A DNA stretch of 6,953 nucleotides from Lachnospiraceae bacterium (lineage in GTDB: Bacteria > Bacillota > Clostridia > Lachnospirales > Lachnospiraceae). Where the stretch lies: positions 1 to 6,953 of the forward strand of contig CAAGFP010000040.1 of NCBI GenBank assembly GCA_900769175.1, written 5' to 3'. The notes below the pieces were generated by a model. It saw only the letters and a list, made by a program, of their open reading frames with translations, made no database searches and had not been told where the DNA came from. The stretch's first letter is position 1; each line of letters opens with the position of its first letter. Positions 1 to 6,340 of the stretch are shown piece by piece. The translations under genes were made by a program, and so were the position numbers.

Positions 1-790
1 AGCCAAAGATGCGCTCCCCATAGTTGATATACTGACTCTGGCAGCAACCGGCAGTGAATATGACTGTGGTGGCGTTATATCAAGAACAGAAACGAATGAT
101 AAAATCGGGTACATGGATTCCCTTTTATATCCGGTTTGCTCGATTTTAGACCCGACCTATACATTTACGGTTTCCAAAAAACAGACAGCTGCCGGATGCG
201 CAGATGCAATGAATCATATTATGGAACAGTATTTCTGTGAGGATTCTTGTATTTTAAATGACGGCTTCATGGAGGCCGGCTTAAAGAGCCTTATGGTAAA
301 TACAGTAAAATGTATCGAAAATCCCGAGGATTATCAGGCAAGAGCGGAAATGATGCTTTCCTGCACCTATGGTTGTAATGGTATTTATGCGCTCGGAAAC
401 AGCCACAGCGGATGGCCCTGCCATGGAATGGAACATGCGCTTTCTGCATATTATGATATTACGCACGGGGAAGGCCTTGCAATCATCACTCCAAGATGGA
501 TGGAGCATATTTTGAGCGAACGGACAGTAGGACGTTTTGTTTCATACGGTGTAAATGTATTCGGAATTGACAGGGGGCTTGAACCATTTGAAATTGCAAG
601 GAAGGCAATTGACGAGACTTATCGTTTCTTTGAATCAATCGGAATCCCCATGCATCTTCGAGAAGTGGGAATTGACGAAAGCAGAATTGACGAGATGGCA
701 AAACATGTTGCTGAAAACGAAGGCCTTGAAAATGCCTGGGTACCGTTATTGCAAAATGATATTGCTAAGATTTTCAGGGCATCTTTATAA
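1..790 (+). CDS. Iron-containing alcohol dehydrogenase (YqhD/Bdh-type), 5' truncated by the window edge
   Basis: This is the C-terminal two thirds of a group III, metal-dependent alcohol dehydrogenase, which interconverts alcohols and aldehydes with NAD(P)H in the cytoplasm. The reading frame is open from base 2, giving 262 residues; the family is usually about 385, so roughly 120 N-terminal residues (most of the nucleotide-binding domain) lie outside. The first visible stretch carries TLAATGSE, the conserved cofactor-side motif of the YqhD/BdhA subgroup, followed by SILDPTYTFTV. All four metal ligands of the family are present: Asp (203-205) and His (215-217) in DAMNH, then His (422-424) and His (464-466) exactly 14 residues apart, in the HGMEH...THGEGLA region. 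The enzyme therefore looks catalytically complete. The ATG at 113 is internal, not the start. Whether the substrate is butanol, another alcohol or an aldehyde cannot be told. An 80-bp spacer separates it from mntP, with no clear terminator. Confidence 0.93.
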   Translation, partial: AKDALPIVDILTLAATGSEYDCGGVISRTETNDKIGYMDSLLYPVCSILDPTYTFTVSKKQTAAGCADAMNHIMEQYFCEDSCILNDGFMEAGLKSLMVNTVKCIENPEDYQARAEMMLSCTYGCNGIYALGNSHSGWPCHGMEHALSAYYDITHGEGLAIITPRWMEHILSERTVGRFVSYGVNVFGIDRGLEPFEIARKAIDETYRFFESIGIPMHLREVGIDESRIDEMAKHVAENEGLENAWVPLLQNDIAKIFRASL

Positions 791-808
791 GAAGCAAAGA
801 TGTGAAAG

Positions 809-824
809 TAATTGATTTCAATTA
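809..824. promoter_or_regulatory. AT-rich dyad in the adh-mntP spacer, candidate operator
   Basis: TAATTGA and TCAATTA form a 7-bp inverted repeat around a 2-base centre, 47 bases upstream of the mntP start. Size and position suit a repressor or activator site, and it overlaps a TTGATT hexamer (812-817). The two-base centre allows only a strained RNA hairpin, so a DNA site is more likely than a terminator. It does not closely match a Fur or PerR box. No yybP-ykoY manganese riboswitch, common ahead of mntP genes, fits in this short spacer. Confidence 0.25.
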
Positions 825-870
825 TTTATTCATAAAGTAAAATATTATAATGCATCCGGAGGTTTGAAGG

Positions 871-1461
871 ATGGGATGGAATCTGTTGTTTTTCTTAAAC
901 AGCGCGCTGCTCGGAGTGGGGCTTGCAATGGACGCTTTTTCGGTATCCCTTGCAAACGGTCTGGAAGAGCCCGATATGAAAAAAAAGAAAATGTGCGGCA
1001 TTGCCGGCGTATTTGCATTCTTTCAGGCGATAATGCCTATGATTGGCTGGGTATGTGTGCATACCGTGGTCCAATATTTTCAGGCGTTTGAAAAATGTAT
1101 TCCGTGGATTGCGCTCATTCTTTTGCTGTTCCTTGGCGGTAAAATGTTGCTGGAAGGAATCCGCAAAAAAGGAAATGAGGATGAAAATGAGAAAGCGAAA
1201 GTAGGAATTGTTGCTTTACTCATCCAGGGGGTGGCAACTTCCATTGATGCGTTGTCGGTAGGATTTACGATAGCAGAATACGGTTTGCTTCAGGCTTTGG
1301 TTTGCGCGCTGATTATTGCACTGGTCACATTCATTATATGTATAGCCGGATTAATCATCGGTAAGAGGTTTGGAACGAAATTTGCCAATAAGGCCACTAT
1401 TTTCGGTGGCATCATTTTAATCTGCATCGGCATTGAAATTTTTGTAACGGGAATATTCTGA
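871..1461 (+). CDS. mntP: Manganese efflux pump MntP
   Basis: MntP is an inner-membrane exporter that removes excess Mn2+ from the cytoplasm. The 196-residue length fits the family (about 190). The protein is an internal duplication: each half opens with a membrane helix carrying an acidic signature. The first is GLAMDAFSVSLANG with Asp21, and the second is GVATSIDALSVGF with Asp126; these correspond to the functional aspartates of the E. coli protein. About six membrane segments are apparent, near residues 5-28, 43-65, 75-95, 112-132, 138-160 and 170-195, with a charged loop (98-110) between the halves. The start is set by GGAGG at 858-862, eight bases ahead of the ATG; an overlapping frame beginning at 864 shows no family features. 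A strong terminator follows immediately, so the transcript ends here. It may read through from the alcohol dehydrogenase or have its own weak promoter. There is no functional link to that neighbour. Confidence 0.93.
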   Translation: MGWNLLFFLNSALLGVGLAMDAFSVSLANGLEEPDMKKKKMCGIAGVFAFFQAIMPMIGWVCVHTVVQYFQAFEKCIPWIALILLLFLGGKMLLEGIRKKGNEDENEKAKVGIVALLIQGVATSIDALSVGFTIAEYGLLQALVCALIIALVTFIICIAGLIIGKRFGTKFANKATIFGGIILICIGIEIFVTGIF

Positions 1462-1466
1462 TTATT

Positions 1467-1511
1467 TGTAACGATTCAGCGAAAACAGCTCTGAATCGTT
1501 ACATTTTTTTT
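1467..1511 (+). terminator. Rho-independent terminator after mntP
   Basis: A perfect 13-bp stem is formed by 1467-1479 (TGTAACGATTCAG) and 1491-1503 (CTGAATCGTTACA), with an 11-base loop, followed directly by eight T residues (1504-1511). It begins six bases after the mntP stop codon. It isolates mntP from the downstream cyclase gene. Confidence 0.93.
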
Positions 1512-1542
1512 GCATTTTTATTTCTTACATCGTCTTATTTTA

Positions 1543-1571
1543 TTGTAATCGTTTGTCGTTTCGTGTATATT
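1543..1571 (+). promoter_or_regulatory. Candidate sigma-A promoter for the PAS-GGDEF gene
   Basis: TTGTAA (1543-1548) and TATATT (1566-1571) are separated by 17 bases, the optimal spacing for the vegetative sigma factor. It lies just downstream of the mntP terminator, where a new promoter is needed. Transcription would begin near 1578 and give a leader of about 105 nt. The hexamers match consensus only moderately, and the region is AT-rich enough to produce such matches by chance. A TATAAT inside the palindrome at 1634-1639 is an alternative -10, but has no convincing -35. Confidence 0.35.
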
Positions 1572-1630
1572 AATAATGGGTTGATTTTTTTCTTGAATAC
1601 GAATGACGAAATGCTTTGAGCAAAACGAAA

Positions 1631-1646
1631 AGATATAATTATATCT
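1631..1646. promoter_or_regulatory. Perfect 16-bp palindrome upstream of the cyclase gene
   Basis: AGATATAATTATATCT reads identically on both strands and ends 37 bases before the chosen start at 1684. It contains TATAAT (1634-1639). It could be an operator for a dimeric regulator, in DNA between the candidate promoter and the gene. The regulator cannot be named from the sequence. Confidence 0.35.
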
Positions 1647-1670
1647 GTAAATGGCTGGTAATTGTATCGA

Positions 1671-1677
1671 AAAGGAG
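1671..1677 (+). promoter_or_regulatory. Ribosome binding site deciding the cyclase start
   Basis: AAAGGAG sits six bases upstream of the ATG at 1684. It lies inside the longer frame that opens at 1651, so the upstream ATG is probably not used and 11 residues should be trimmed from the longest frame. Confidence 0.75.
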
Positions 1678-1683
1678 AAGACA

Positions 1684-2955
1684 ATGGCTACAAGTGGAAT
1701 GGAACTGTTTCATAGAATTCCGGTTGCGGGATTGATTGTAAATCCGGTAGGGAAACCGAATTTTATATTCAATGCTAAATTTCTGAGTCTGACCGGTTTT
1801 TCGGAAGCGGAGATGAATGATATTATCCGCAACGATATCGAGCGGGTTTTTGACAAAGAAGATTTAAATGCTTTGCGAATCGAATTAAAAAAAGCAAGAG
1901 GAACATCAAACATAGTTTCACGCGAGATGAAACTTCATAACAGTAAGGGAGAACTCATTTATACCTATGTTGAAGCTGAAACGACAGAAAACAATGACGG
2001 AGATTATGTGCTTTGTTCCTTAATCAATATCAGTGAATTAAAAAAGACACAGATTTCCCTTCATAAGGAAAGAAAAAGACTGTATACACTGATTAGCTGT
2101 ACGCAGGATTATGTTTTTGAATATAACTTTTTTGATGATTCCATGGTTATCTTTTTTGAAATCGGATTCGAAAAAAAAGAAGGCGGAATTCCCAGTAAAA
2201 CATATCCGCGTTTTATGGAAAGAGCCCGAGACGGGAAATTTATTCACAGGGAGGATTCCTTTAAACTGCTTGCATGGCTGAACGGACTGACGGAAGGCCC
2301 TCTGGAGATACGAATCCAAAGAGAACAGGACAAAAAATTTGTCTGGGTAGAAATTCAGGGAACATGTCTTTACGATGAACTCGGACGGCCGGAACAGGTA
2401 ATCGGAATCATGAGAGATATCAATGACTCCAAAGAAGCAGAACTTTTATTGAAAAAGAAGGCAGACCGGGATTCTCTTACGAAATTGTATAATCATGCTT
2501 ATATTGAAAGAACGGTAAGCGATTATCTGGAAGGCGAAGGAAGAGACCGCGAAAATGTTCTTATGGTAATTGACCTGGATGATTTCAAAAATGTCAATGA
2601 TACCTTCGGACATCGCTTTGGCGACAAGGTTTTAAAGGAGGTTGCGAAGGATTTAACGAAAAGCTTCGGCAAAAATGACATTGTAGGAAGAATCGGTGGG
2701 GATGAATATCTTATTTTCTGCCCGGATGTTCTGGATATCCAATCCATCAAAGAAAAGGTGGAGAGCCTGTTTTTACTGTTTGAAAACAATCCGGTCGGAG
2801 CGAAAGAACAGTATGTGATTCATGCAAGTATCGGAGCAGCAGTCAGTTCAAAGGAACGAAATACCTACAAGAAATTATTCAACTGTGCAGATAAAGGAAT
2901 GTATGCAGTAAAGCGAAGCGGAAAAAATAATTTTAATCTTGTAGAGAGTGATTGA
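1684..2955 (+). CDS. PAS-PAS-GGDEF diguanylate cyclase (soluble)
   Basis: This predicted 423-residue cytoplasmic signalling enzyme would make cyclic di-GMP from two GTP. No membrane segment or signal peptide is visible. A PAS-like sensor domain covers about residues 8-115. A helical connector follows, then a second PAS-like domain with a PAC-type end (about 140-255; VWVEIQGT...GIMRDIND), and a GGDEF domain (about 262-420). The GGDEF domain has the entry motif DSLTKLYNH, the metal-binding DLDDFKNVND (Asp297) and the GHRFGD signature. Its active-site loop is GGDEY at 338-342, with Tyr replacing the usual Phe, which should be tolerated. The inhibitory I-site RxxD is replaced by GKND (329-332), so product feedback at the primary site is probably lost. 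The start at 1684 is preferred over the in-frame ATG at 1651 because AAAGGAG (1671-1677) lies six bases before 1684, while 1651 lacks a ribosome binding site. The sensed ligand is unknown. Confidence 0.92.
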   Translation: MATSGMELFHRIPVAGLIVNPVGKPNFIFNAKFLSLTGFSEAEMNDIIRNDIERVFDKEDLNALRIELKKARGTSNIVSREMKLHNSKGELIYTYVEAETTENNDGDYVLCSLINISELKKTQISLHKERKRLYTLISCTQDYVFEYNFFDDSMVIFFEIGFEKKEGGIPSKTYPRFMERARDGKFIHREDSFKLLAWLNGLTEGPLEIRIQREQDKKFVWVEIQGTCLYDELGRPEQVIGIMRDINDSKEAELLLKKKADRDSLTKLYNHAYIERTVSDYLEGEGRDRENVLMVIDLDDFKNVNDTFGHRFGDKVLKEVAKDLTKSFGKNDIVGRIGGDEYLIFCPDVLDIQSIKEKVESLFLLFENNPVGAKEQYVIHASIGAAVSSKERNTYKKLFNCADKGMYAVKRSGKNNFNLVESD

Positions 2956-3031
2956 TACGCTTTCCCCAAAACAGATGATTTTATAAGAAAAAAGCAGTTG
3001 AAGCAGATAATGATACGAGAAGGAATAAAAT

Positions 3032-4027
3032 ATGTATGTCATTAATGATGATATCAAGAATTCCAATCTGAAATCGCTCTATGTGCTTTGCGGAGAGGAA
3101 GACTATCTGATTTCCCAGTTTAAGAGAAAACTTTTATGGGCTTATACCGGAAAGAAATCGGTTTCTGAGCTTAAGGGGGATATGAATTTTGCACATTTTC
3201 ACGGAAAAGACGTTCGCCCGGAGCAGATTATTGATTTTTCCGAAACACTTCCTTTCCTGGCGGAGAGAAGAGTTGTCTTAATTGAGGATGCTGAATTGTT
3301 TCAGTCATCTAAAGATAGCATCGCGGATTATCTTGAAAAGAAGCCGGAAACTTCCTGCTGGATTATTGTTGACCATGATATCAATAAGAAATCAAAGCTT
3401 TTTAAGGCTTCCCAAAAATATGGTCATATCGCCGAGTTCAAGGAACAGACGGAAGACAGCATTAAAAAGTGGATTATCAAACTGGTACATTCCAATGAAA
3501 AGCAGATTACCGTGGGTGCAATGGAAGAACTGATTTCGAGAGTCGGACTTGATATGAATAGTCTGGATAAAGAACTTGAGAAACTGTTTAACTACTGTAT
3601 GGATAAAGAGGCAATTGAACGGAAGGATGTTGAAGCACTCACAGGTGTGCGTGTCGGGAATCATATTTTTTCCATGATTGATGCAATGGGAAATAAAGAC
3701 AGACAGAAAACGCTGGATTTATATTACGAACTTTTAGAGTTAAAAGAGCCGCCTATGAGAATTCTGTTTCTTCTCGGCAAACAGTTTGCGAATATGTATA
3801 CGATTAAGTATCTGCGAAACAACGGATTCGACAAACGAAGAATTGCAGAGAAGCTTGAGATGAAACCGTTTATTGTCGACAGAATTCTTGGTCAGTCAAA
3901 CAAATTCTCCATTGAGCAGATTAGGAATGCATTGGAGGCCTGCACGAGTCTGGACGAACAGATCAAAAGCGGTGATATGACAGACAGAATGGGTGTGGAA
4001 ATGATTTTAATCGAATACAGTTCATGA
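3032..4027 (+). CDS. holA: DNA polymerase III, delta subunit
   Basis: HolA is the delta subunit of the clamp loader, which binds and opens the sliding clamp (DnaN) so that it can be placed on primed DNA. The 331-residue length is usual for the family. Recognisable features in order are the N-terminal LYVLCGEEDYLI motif (about residues 16-27), the clamp-contact region LPFLAERRVVLIEDAELF (about 71-88), a degenerate AAA+ core without Walker motifs as expected for delta, and the C-terminal collar helices ending in SLDEQIKSGDM...MILIEYSS. GAGAAGGAA (3017-3025) precedes the ATG by six bases and supports this start. It lies 76 bp after the cyclase gene with no obvious terminator, so co-transcription is possible but not shown. 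In many Firmicutes holA sits between comEC and rpsT; neither is visible here, so the neighbourhood is atypical. Function is confident. Confidence 0.93.
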   Translation: MYVINDDIKNSNLKSLYVLCGEEDYLISQFKRKLLWAYTGKKSVSELKGDMNFAHFHGKDVRPEQIIDFSETLPFLAERRVVLIEDAELFQSSKDSIADYLEKKPETSCWIIVDHDINKKSKLFKASQKYGHIAEFKEQTEDSIKKWIIKLVHSNEKQITVGAMEELISRVGLDMNSLDKELEKLFNYCMDKEAIERKDVEALTGVRVGNHIFSMIDAMGNKDRQKTLDLYYELLELKEPPMRILFLLGKQFANMYTIKYLRNNGFDKRRIAEKLEMKPFIVDRILGQSNKFSIEQIRNALEACTSLDEQIKSGDMTDRMGVEMILIEYSS

Positions 4028-4032
4028 TTATC

Positions 4033-4062
4033 ACGCCTTTCGTAAGCGAATTAAGGTGTTTT
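4033..4062 (+). terminator. Weak candidate terminator after holA
   Basis: ACGCCTT (4033-4039) pairs with AAGGTGT (4053-4059), including one G-U pair, and an inner TCG/CGA (4040-4042 with 4048-4050) can extend it across a 3-base bulge. Only four T residues (4059-4062) follow, the first of them in the stem. It begins six bases after the holA stop. Position favours a terminator; the short T run makes it leaky at best. Confidence 0.35.
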
Positions 4063-4094
4063 ATAAGGTGAAATATGGTTACGGGTAAGGCTTT

Positions 4095-4123
4095 TTGACT
4101 ATAGACTGAACAGTAACTTTATG
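4095..4123 (+). promoter_or_regulatory. Weak candidate promoter upstream of the small membrane protein gene
   Basis: TTGACT (4095-4100) is a good -35 and lies 17 bases ahead of TTTATG (4118-4123), a poor -10. If real, transcription would start near 4130 and the leader would include both hairpins described downstream. TATACT at 4170-4175 is an alternative -10 without a good -35. Confidence 0.22.
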
Positions 4124-4131
4124 GCCTGAAT

Positions 4132-4166
4132 ATATTTTCATAGTCCGTTTTTTGGGACTAAAATAT
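4132..4166. other. Bulged hairpin in the leader region after holA
   Basis: TAGTCC (4141-4146) and GGACTA (4155-4160) form a 6-bp stem with an 8-base T-rich loop. ATATTT (4132-4137) and AAATAT (4161-4166) extend it by six pairs across a 3-base bulge. No T run follows on either strand, so it is not a simple terminator. It may be a leader RNA structure or an operator. Confidence 0.4.
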
Positions 4167-4182
4167 GATTATACTGAATCCA

Positions 4183-4209
4183 ACCTGATAGAAAAGGAAA
4201 CAATCAGGT
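4183..4209 (+). other. Hairpin with alternative pairing to the ribosome binding region
   Basis: ACCTGAT (4183-4189) pairs with ATCAGGT (4203-4209) around a 13-base purine-rich loop. The same left arm can instead pair with ATCAGG (4230-4235), which overlaps the GGGAGG ribosome binding site at 4234-4239, or with ATCAG at 4240-4244. These pairings exclude one another, so the element could control translation of the next gene. This is inference from complementarity alone. Confidence 0.35.
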
Positions 4210-4246
4210 ATATGAAATGTAAATGAATCATCAGGGAGGATCAGAT

Positions 4247-4633
4247 ATGAGAGAATATGTTAAAAAAGGAAACAGAAAAGCATTTATTGTATGGGCTGCA
4301 TTCATAATCGGAATCGTAATTATGATTTTTTCAATGTCTTTCGTTTCCAAAGCGCAGGAACAGATTGAGCAGAAAATGCGTCAGGAACGCAAACAGATGG
4401 AGAAAGAATATATTGCGCAGGTCAGGAATTACCTTGAAAAAGAAGGTTATTCAAACAGCGGATTGAATTTAACGAAAATCATGGATGTGGATGCGCCGGT
4501 TGTTTATCAGTTGGAGATTCATAATGCAAGAATCAATCATCTCAAGGAAGAAGAAATGGCAGCACTACAGACCACACTTACAGACCTTTTTCCAAAGTCG
4601 GGTGAGGATAAGATAGAAGTAAGCTTCTTTTGA
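4247..4633 (+). CDS. Small single-pass membrane protein of unknown function
   Basis: I do not recognise this family. The 128-residue product has a basic N-terminus (MREYVKKGNRK), one hydrophobic segment at about residues 12-34, and then a strongly charged, Gln/Glu/Lys/Arg-rich helix likely to form a coiled coil (about 36-62). A compact C-terminal part (about 63-128) looks like strand-helix-strand: VVYQLEIHNARI, an acidic helix, then IEVSFF at the end. The positive-inside rule places the C-terminal domain outside the cell. The start at 4247 is chosen because GGGAGG (4234-4239) lies seven bases before it; the in-frame ATG at 4223 has no binding site and precedes that motif. It follows a 219-bp non-coding leader with potential RNA structures and is 67 bp ahead of the DUF1653 gene. 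Nothing identifies it as a lipoprotein, transporter or enzyme. Confidence 0.75.
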   Translation: MREYVKKGNRKAFIVWAAFIIGIVIMIFSMSFVSKAQEQIEQKMRQERKQMEKEYIAQVRNYLEKEGYSNSGLNLTKIMDVDAPVVYQLEIHNARINHLKEEEMAALQTTLTDLFPKSGEDKIEVSFF

Positions 4634-4687
4634 TGAGTTCACTAAAATAGAACAAAGATGCGATTCAAAAATATGATGAAATGAATG

Positions 4688-4693
4688 AAAGGA
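4688..4693 (+). promoter_or_regulatory. Ribosome binding site deciding the DUF1653 gene start
   Basis: AAAGGA is seven bases from the ATG at 4701 but only one base from the in-frame ATG at 4695. The spacing therefore selects 4701 and shortens the product by two residues. Confidence 0.65.
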
Positions 4694-4700
4694 AATGACA

Positions 4701-5261
4701 ATGAGCAGAATGCCTGTAGCAGGAGAAAGATACCGTCATTTCAAGGGCGGAGAATATGAAATTGTTACAATTGCACTTCATACTGAGACGAATGAACAGA
4801 TGGTGGTTTACAAAGCCTGCTATGCGCCTTTTCAATGCTTTGTCAGACCGCTCGACCAATTCGTAAGTCCGGTTGACAAAGAAAAGTATCCGATGGCAGC
4901 TGCCGAATACCGTTTTGAAAGAATAAATGCTCCTTTCAAACAAAGTATTCAGGATGAACCAAAAGCCCCTACAAAACAAAGTGTAACAAAGGAATGCAGT
5001 GTTTCTATGGAACAAGGTGTTTTGAACGGACCAAGCACCGCTCCCTCGGAAGGGTTCCTTGCATTTTTAAATGCGGCAACTTATGAGGATAAAATTATGA
5101 TTTTAATCAAAAACAAAGAAACATATACAAGGGATATGCTTGAAACCATGGCGGCTTCCCTGGATTTCGAACTGCCTCCCGGAGATATAAATGACGGAAT
5201 TGAGTATATTAAAAAAAGTCTGGAAGTAAAAGACAGATTGGAAGGGACCCATCTTAGATGA
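4701..5261 (+). CDS. DUF1653 domain protein with C-terminal helical region
   Basis: This is a 186-residue soluble protein. Residues about 8-70 match the DUF1653 pattern: GERYRHFKGGEYEIVTIA, then HTETNEQMVVYKACY, then FVRPLDQFVSPVD. This is a small beta-rich domain of unknown function. Residues 77-112 form a low-complexity linker made of three degenerate 12-residue repeats. The C-terminal region (about 117-186; FLNAATYEDKIMIL ... LEGTHLR) is predicted helical. I recall similar extensions on DUF1653 proteins of Lachnospiraceae, but that is memory, not a search. The stop codon overlaps the mutY start in ATGA (5258-5261), so translation is probably coupled and the two products are likely needed in related amounts. 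A role in DNA repair is suggested only by that coupling. The start at 4701 is set by the AAAGGA spacing. Confidence 0.83.
   Translation: MSRMPVAGERYRHFKGGEYEIVTIALHTETNEQMVVYKACYAPFQCFVRPLDQFVSPVDKEKYPMAAAEYRFERINAPFKQSIQDEPKAPTKQSVTKECSVSMEQGVLNGPSTAPSEGFLAFLNAATYEDKIMILIKNKETYTRDMLETMAASLDFELPPGDINDGIEYIKKSLEVKDRLEGTHLR
4929..5036 (+). repeat. Three degenerate 36-nt tandem repeats inside the DUF1653 gene
   Basis: Units begin at 4929, 4965 and 5001, each exactly 36 nt and in frame. They encode APFKQSIQDEPK, APTKQSVTKECS and VSMEQGVLNGPS. The first two share 14 of their first 18 bases; the third has diverged but keeps the xxxx(K/E)Q(S/G)(I/V) core. They fill the linker between the DUF1653 domain and the C-terminal region. 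Confidence 0.55.
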
Positions 5262-6340
5262 GCAAAGAATACAGGATATCTTTTGAATGTATGACGGCAC
5301 TGCTTGACTGGTATCGTGCGAATAAACGCAACCTTCCATGGCGTCAGAATAAAGATGCTTATCATGTCTGGGTTTCTGAAATTATGTTACAGCAGACACG
5401 TGTCAGTGCGGTAATTGAGTATTATAAACGGTTTTTTGAACATTTCCCGGAAATAGCAAAGCTTGCTCATGCAAGCGAAGAAGAATTATTGAAAGTCTGG
5501 GAAGGACTTGGATATTATAGCAGAATCCGCAATATGCAAAAGGCTGCTATCATCATAGAAAGCGAATATGGCGGCGTTATGCCGCTTCAGTATGATTTGT
5601 TAATCAAACTACCCGGAATCGGTCCTTATACAGCAGGAGCGATTTCTTCTATTGTTGGGGGAGAAAAAGCGCCTGCCGTGGACGGAAATGTGTTAAGGGT
5701 GATTACAAGGCTGAGCGGAAACACCTCTAACATCAGCAAGCCGGCAACCGTGAAGGAAATCCAGACACAGATTTATCATTTTATGGATAAACATCCGGAA
5801 ATAATCCCCGGTGAACTGAATCAGGCGCTTATGGAATTAGGTGCTCTCGTCTGTATTCCAAACGGTCATCCTCAATGTGAGCAATGTCCGTTTTCCTCTT
5901 ATTGCTTTGCTTATCTTATGAATGAAACAGAACACATTCCGGTGAAGGAAAAACCTCCGAAAAGAAGAATTGAGGAAAAAACATTGATTTTACTGGAAAG
6001 TTCAAACGGAATTACGCTTCATAAAAGACCTGCGAAGGGCTTACTCGCAGGAATGTATGAATTTCCGTCCCTTTCCGGATTCATGGAGGAAGCAGCAGTA
6101 TTGGAACAAGTAAAAAAATGGGGATATCATCCGCTTCGGATTCATGAGCTTGAAGATGCCGTTCATATTTTTTCGCATATTGAATGGCATATGAAAGCAT
6201 ACCTGATTCGTGTAGATGAAGTGCTCGATAAGATAAAATGGGATGAAGCGAACGACTTTTGCTTTGTATCCAAAGAGGAATTAAAACATTCCTTCCCGTT
6301 ACCTTCTGCTTTTGAAGCATATCGTAAATATATCAACTAA
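5258..6340 (+). CDS. mutY: A/G-specific adenine glycosylase MutY
   Basis: MutY removes adenine misinserted opposite 8-oxoguanine and so prevents G:C to T:A transversions. The 360-residue length is typical. The catalytic domain shows WVSEIMLQQTRV with Glu41 (E. coli Glu37), the helix-hairpin-helix LPGIGPYTAGA (118-128), and VDGNVLRV with the catalytic Asp142 (E. coli Asp138). A [4Fe-4S] cluster site is formed by Cys199, 207, 210 and 216, spaced C-x7-C-x2-C-x5-C. The first gap is one residue longer than in E. coli MutY, and I believe this is common in clostridial homologues. The C-terminal MutT-like domain (about 235-360) recognises 8-oxoG; it includes KGLLAGMYEFP and the FSH loop in HIFSHIEWHM. 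All key residues are intact. The ATG overlaps the DUF1653 stop (ATGA) and no separate promoter is evident, indicating one operon. Confidence 0.96.
   Translation: MSKEYRISFECMTALLDWYRANKRNLPWRQNKDAYHVWVSEIMLQQTRVSAVIEYYKRFFEHFPEIAKLAHASEEELLKVWEGLGYYSRIRNMQKAAIIIESEYGGVMPLQYDLLIKLPGIGPYTAGAISSIVGGEKAPAVDGNVLRVITRLSGNTSNISKPATVKEIQTQIYHFMDKHPEIIPGELNQALMELGALVCIPNGHPQCEQCPFSSYCFAYLMNETEHIPVKEKPPKRRIEEKTLILLESSNGITLHKRPAKGLLAGMYEFPSLSGFMEEAAVLEQVKKWGYHPLRIHELEDAVHIFSHIEWHMKAYLIRVDEVLDKIKWDEANDFCFVSKEELKHSFPLPSAFEAYRKYIN

Noticed and set aside
843..851. TATTAT/TATAAT as a -10 for a dedicated mntP promoter
   Set aside because: Transcription would begin within or just before the GGAGG ribosome binding site (858-862), and no good -35 lies 16-18 bases upstream.
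1512..1683. c-di-GMP (GEMM) riboswitch ahead of the cyclase gene
   Set aside because: None of the conserved GEMM core segments is visible in this leader.
2038..2319. 93-residue open frame on the minus strand
   Set aside because: Antisense to the PAS region of the cyclase; no ribosome binding site or family resemblance.
4075..4098. Seven-codon leader peptide (MVTGKAF) with AAGGTG upstream
   Set aside because: Too short, no regulatory codon run, and no terminator/antiterminator arrangement tied to it.
4141..4160. TAGTCC/GGACTA hairpin as an intrinsic terminator
   Set aside because: No T run follows on the + strand and no equivalent run on the - strand; the T-rich segment is the loop itself.
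4665..5015. 116-residue open frame on the minus strand
   Set aside because: Lies antisense across the start and first half of the DUF1653 gene, has no domain features, and is best explained as a shadow frame.
5852..5905. Possible defect in the MutY iron-sulfur motif (first gap of seven residues, not six)
   Set aside because: All four Cys are present, and to my knowledge this spacing is usual in clostridial MutY proteins.
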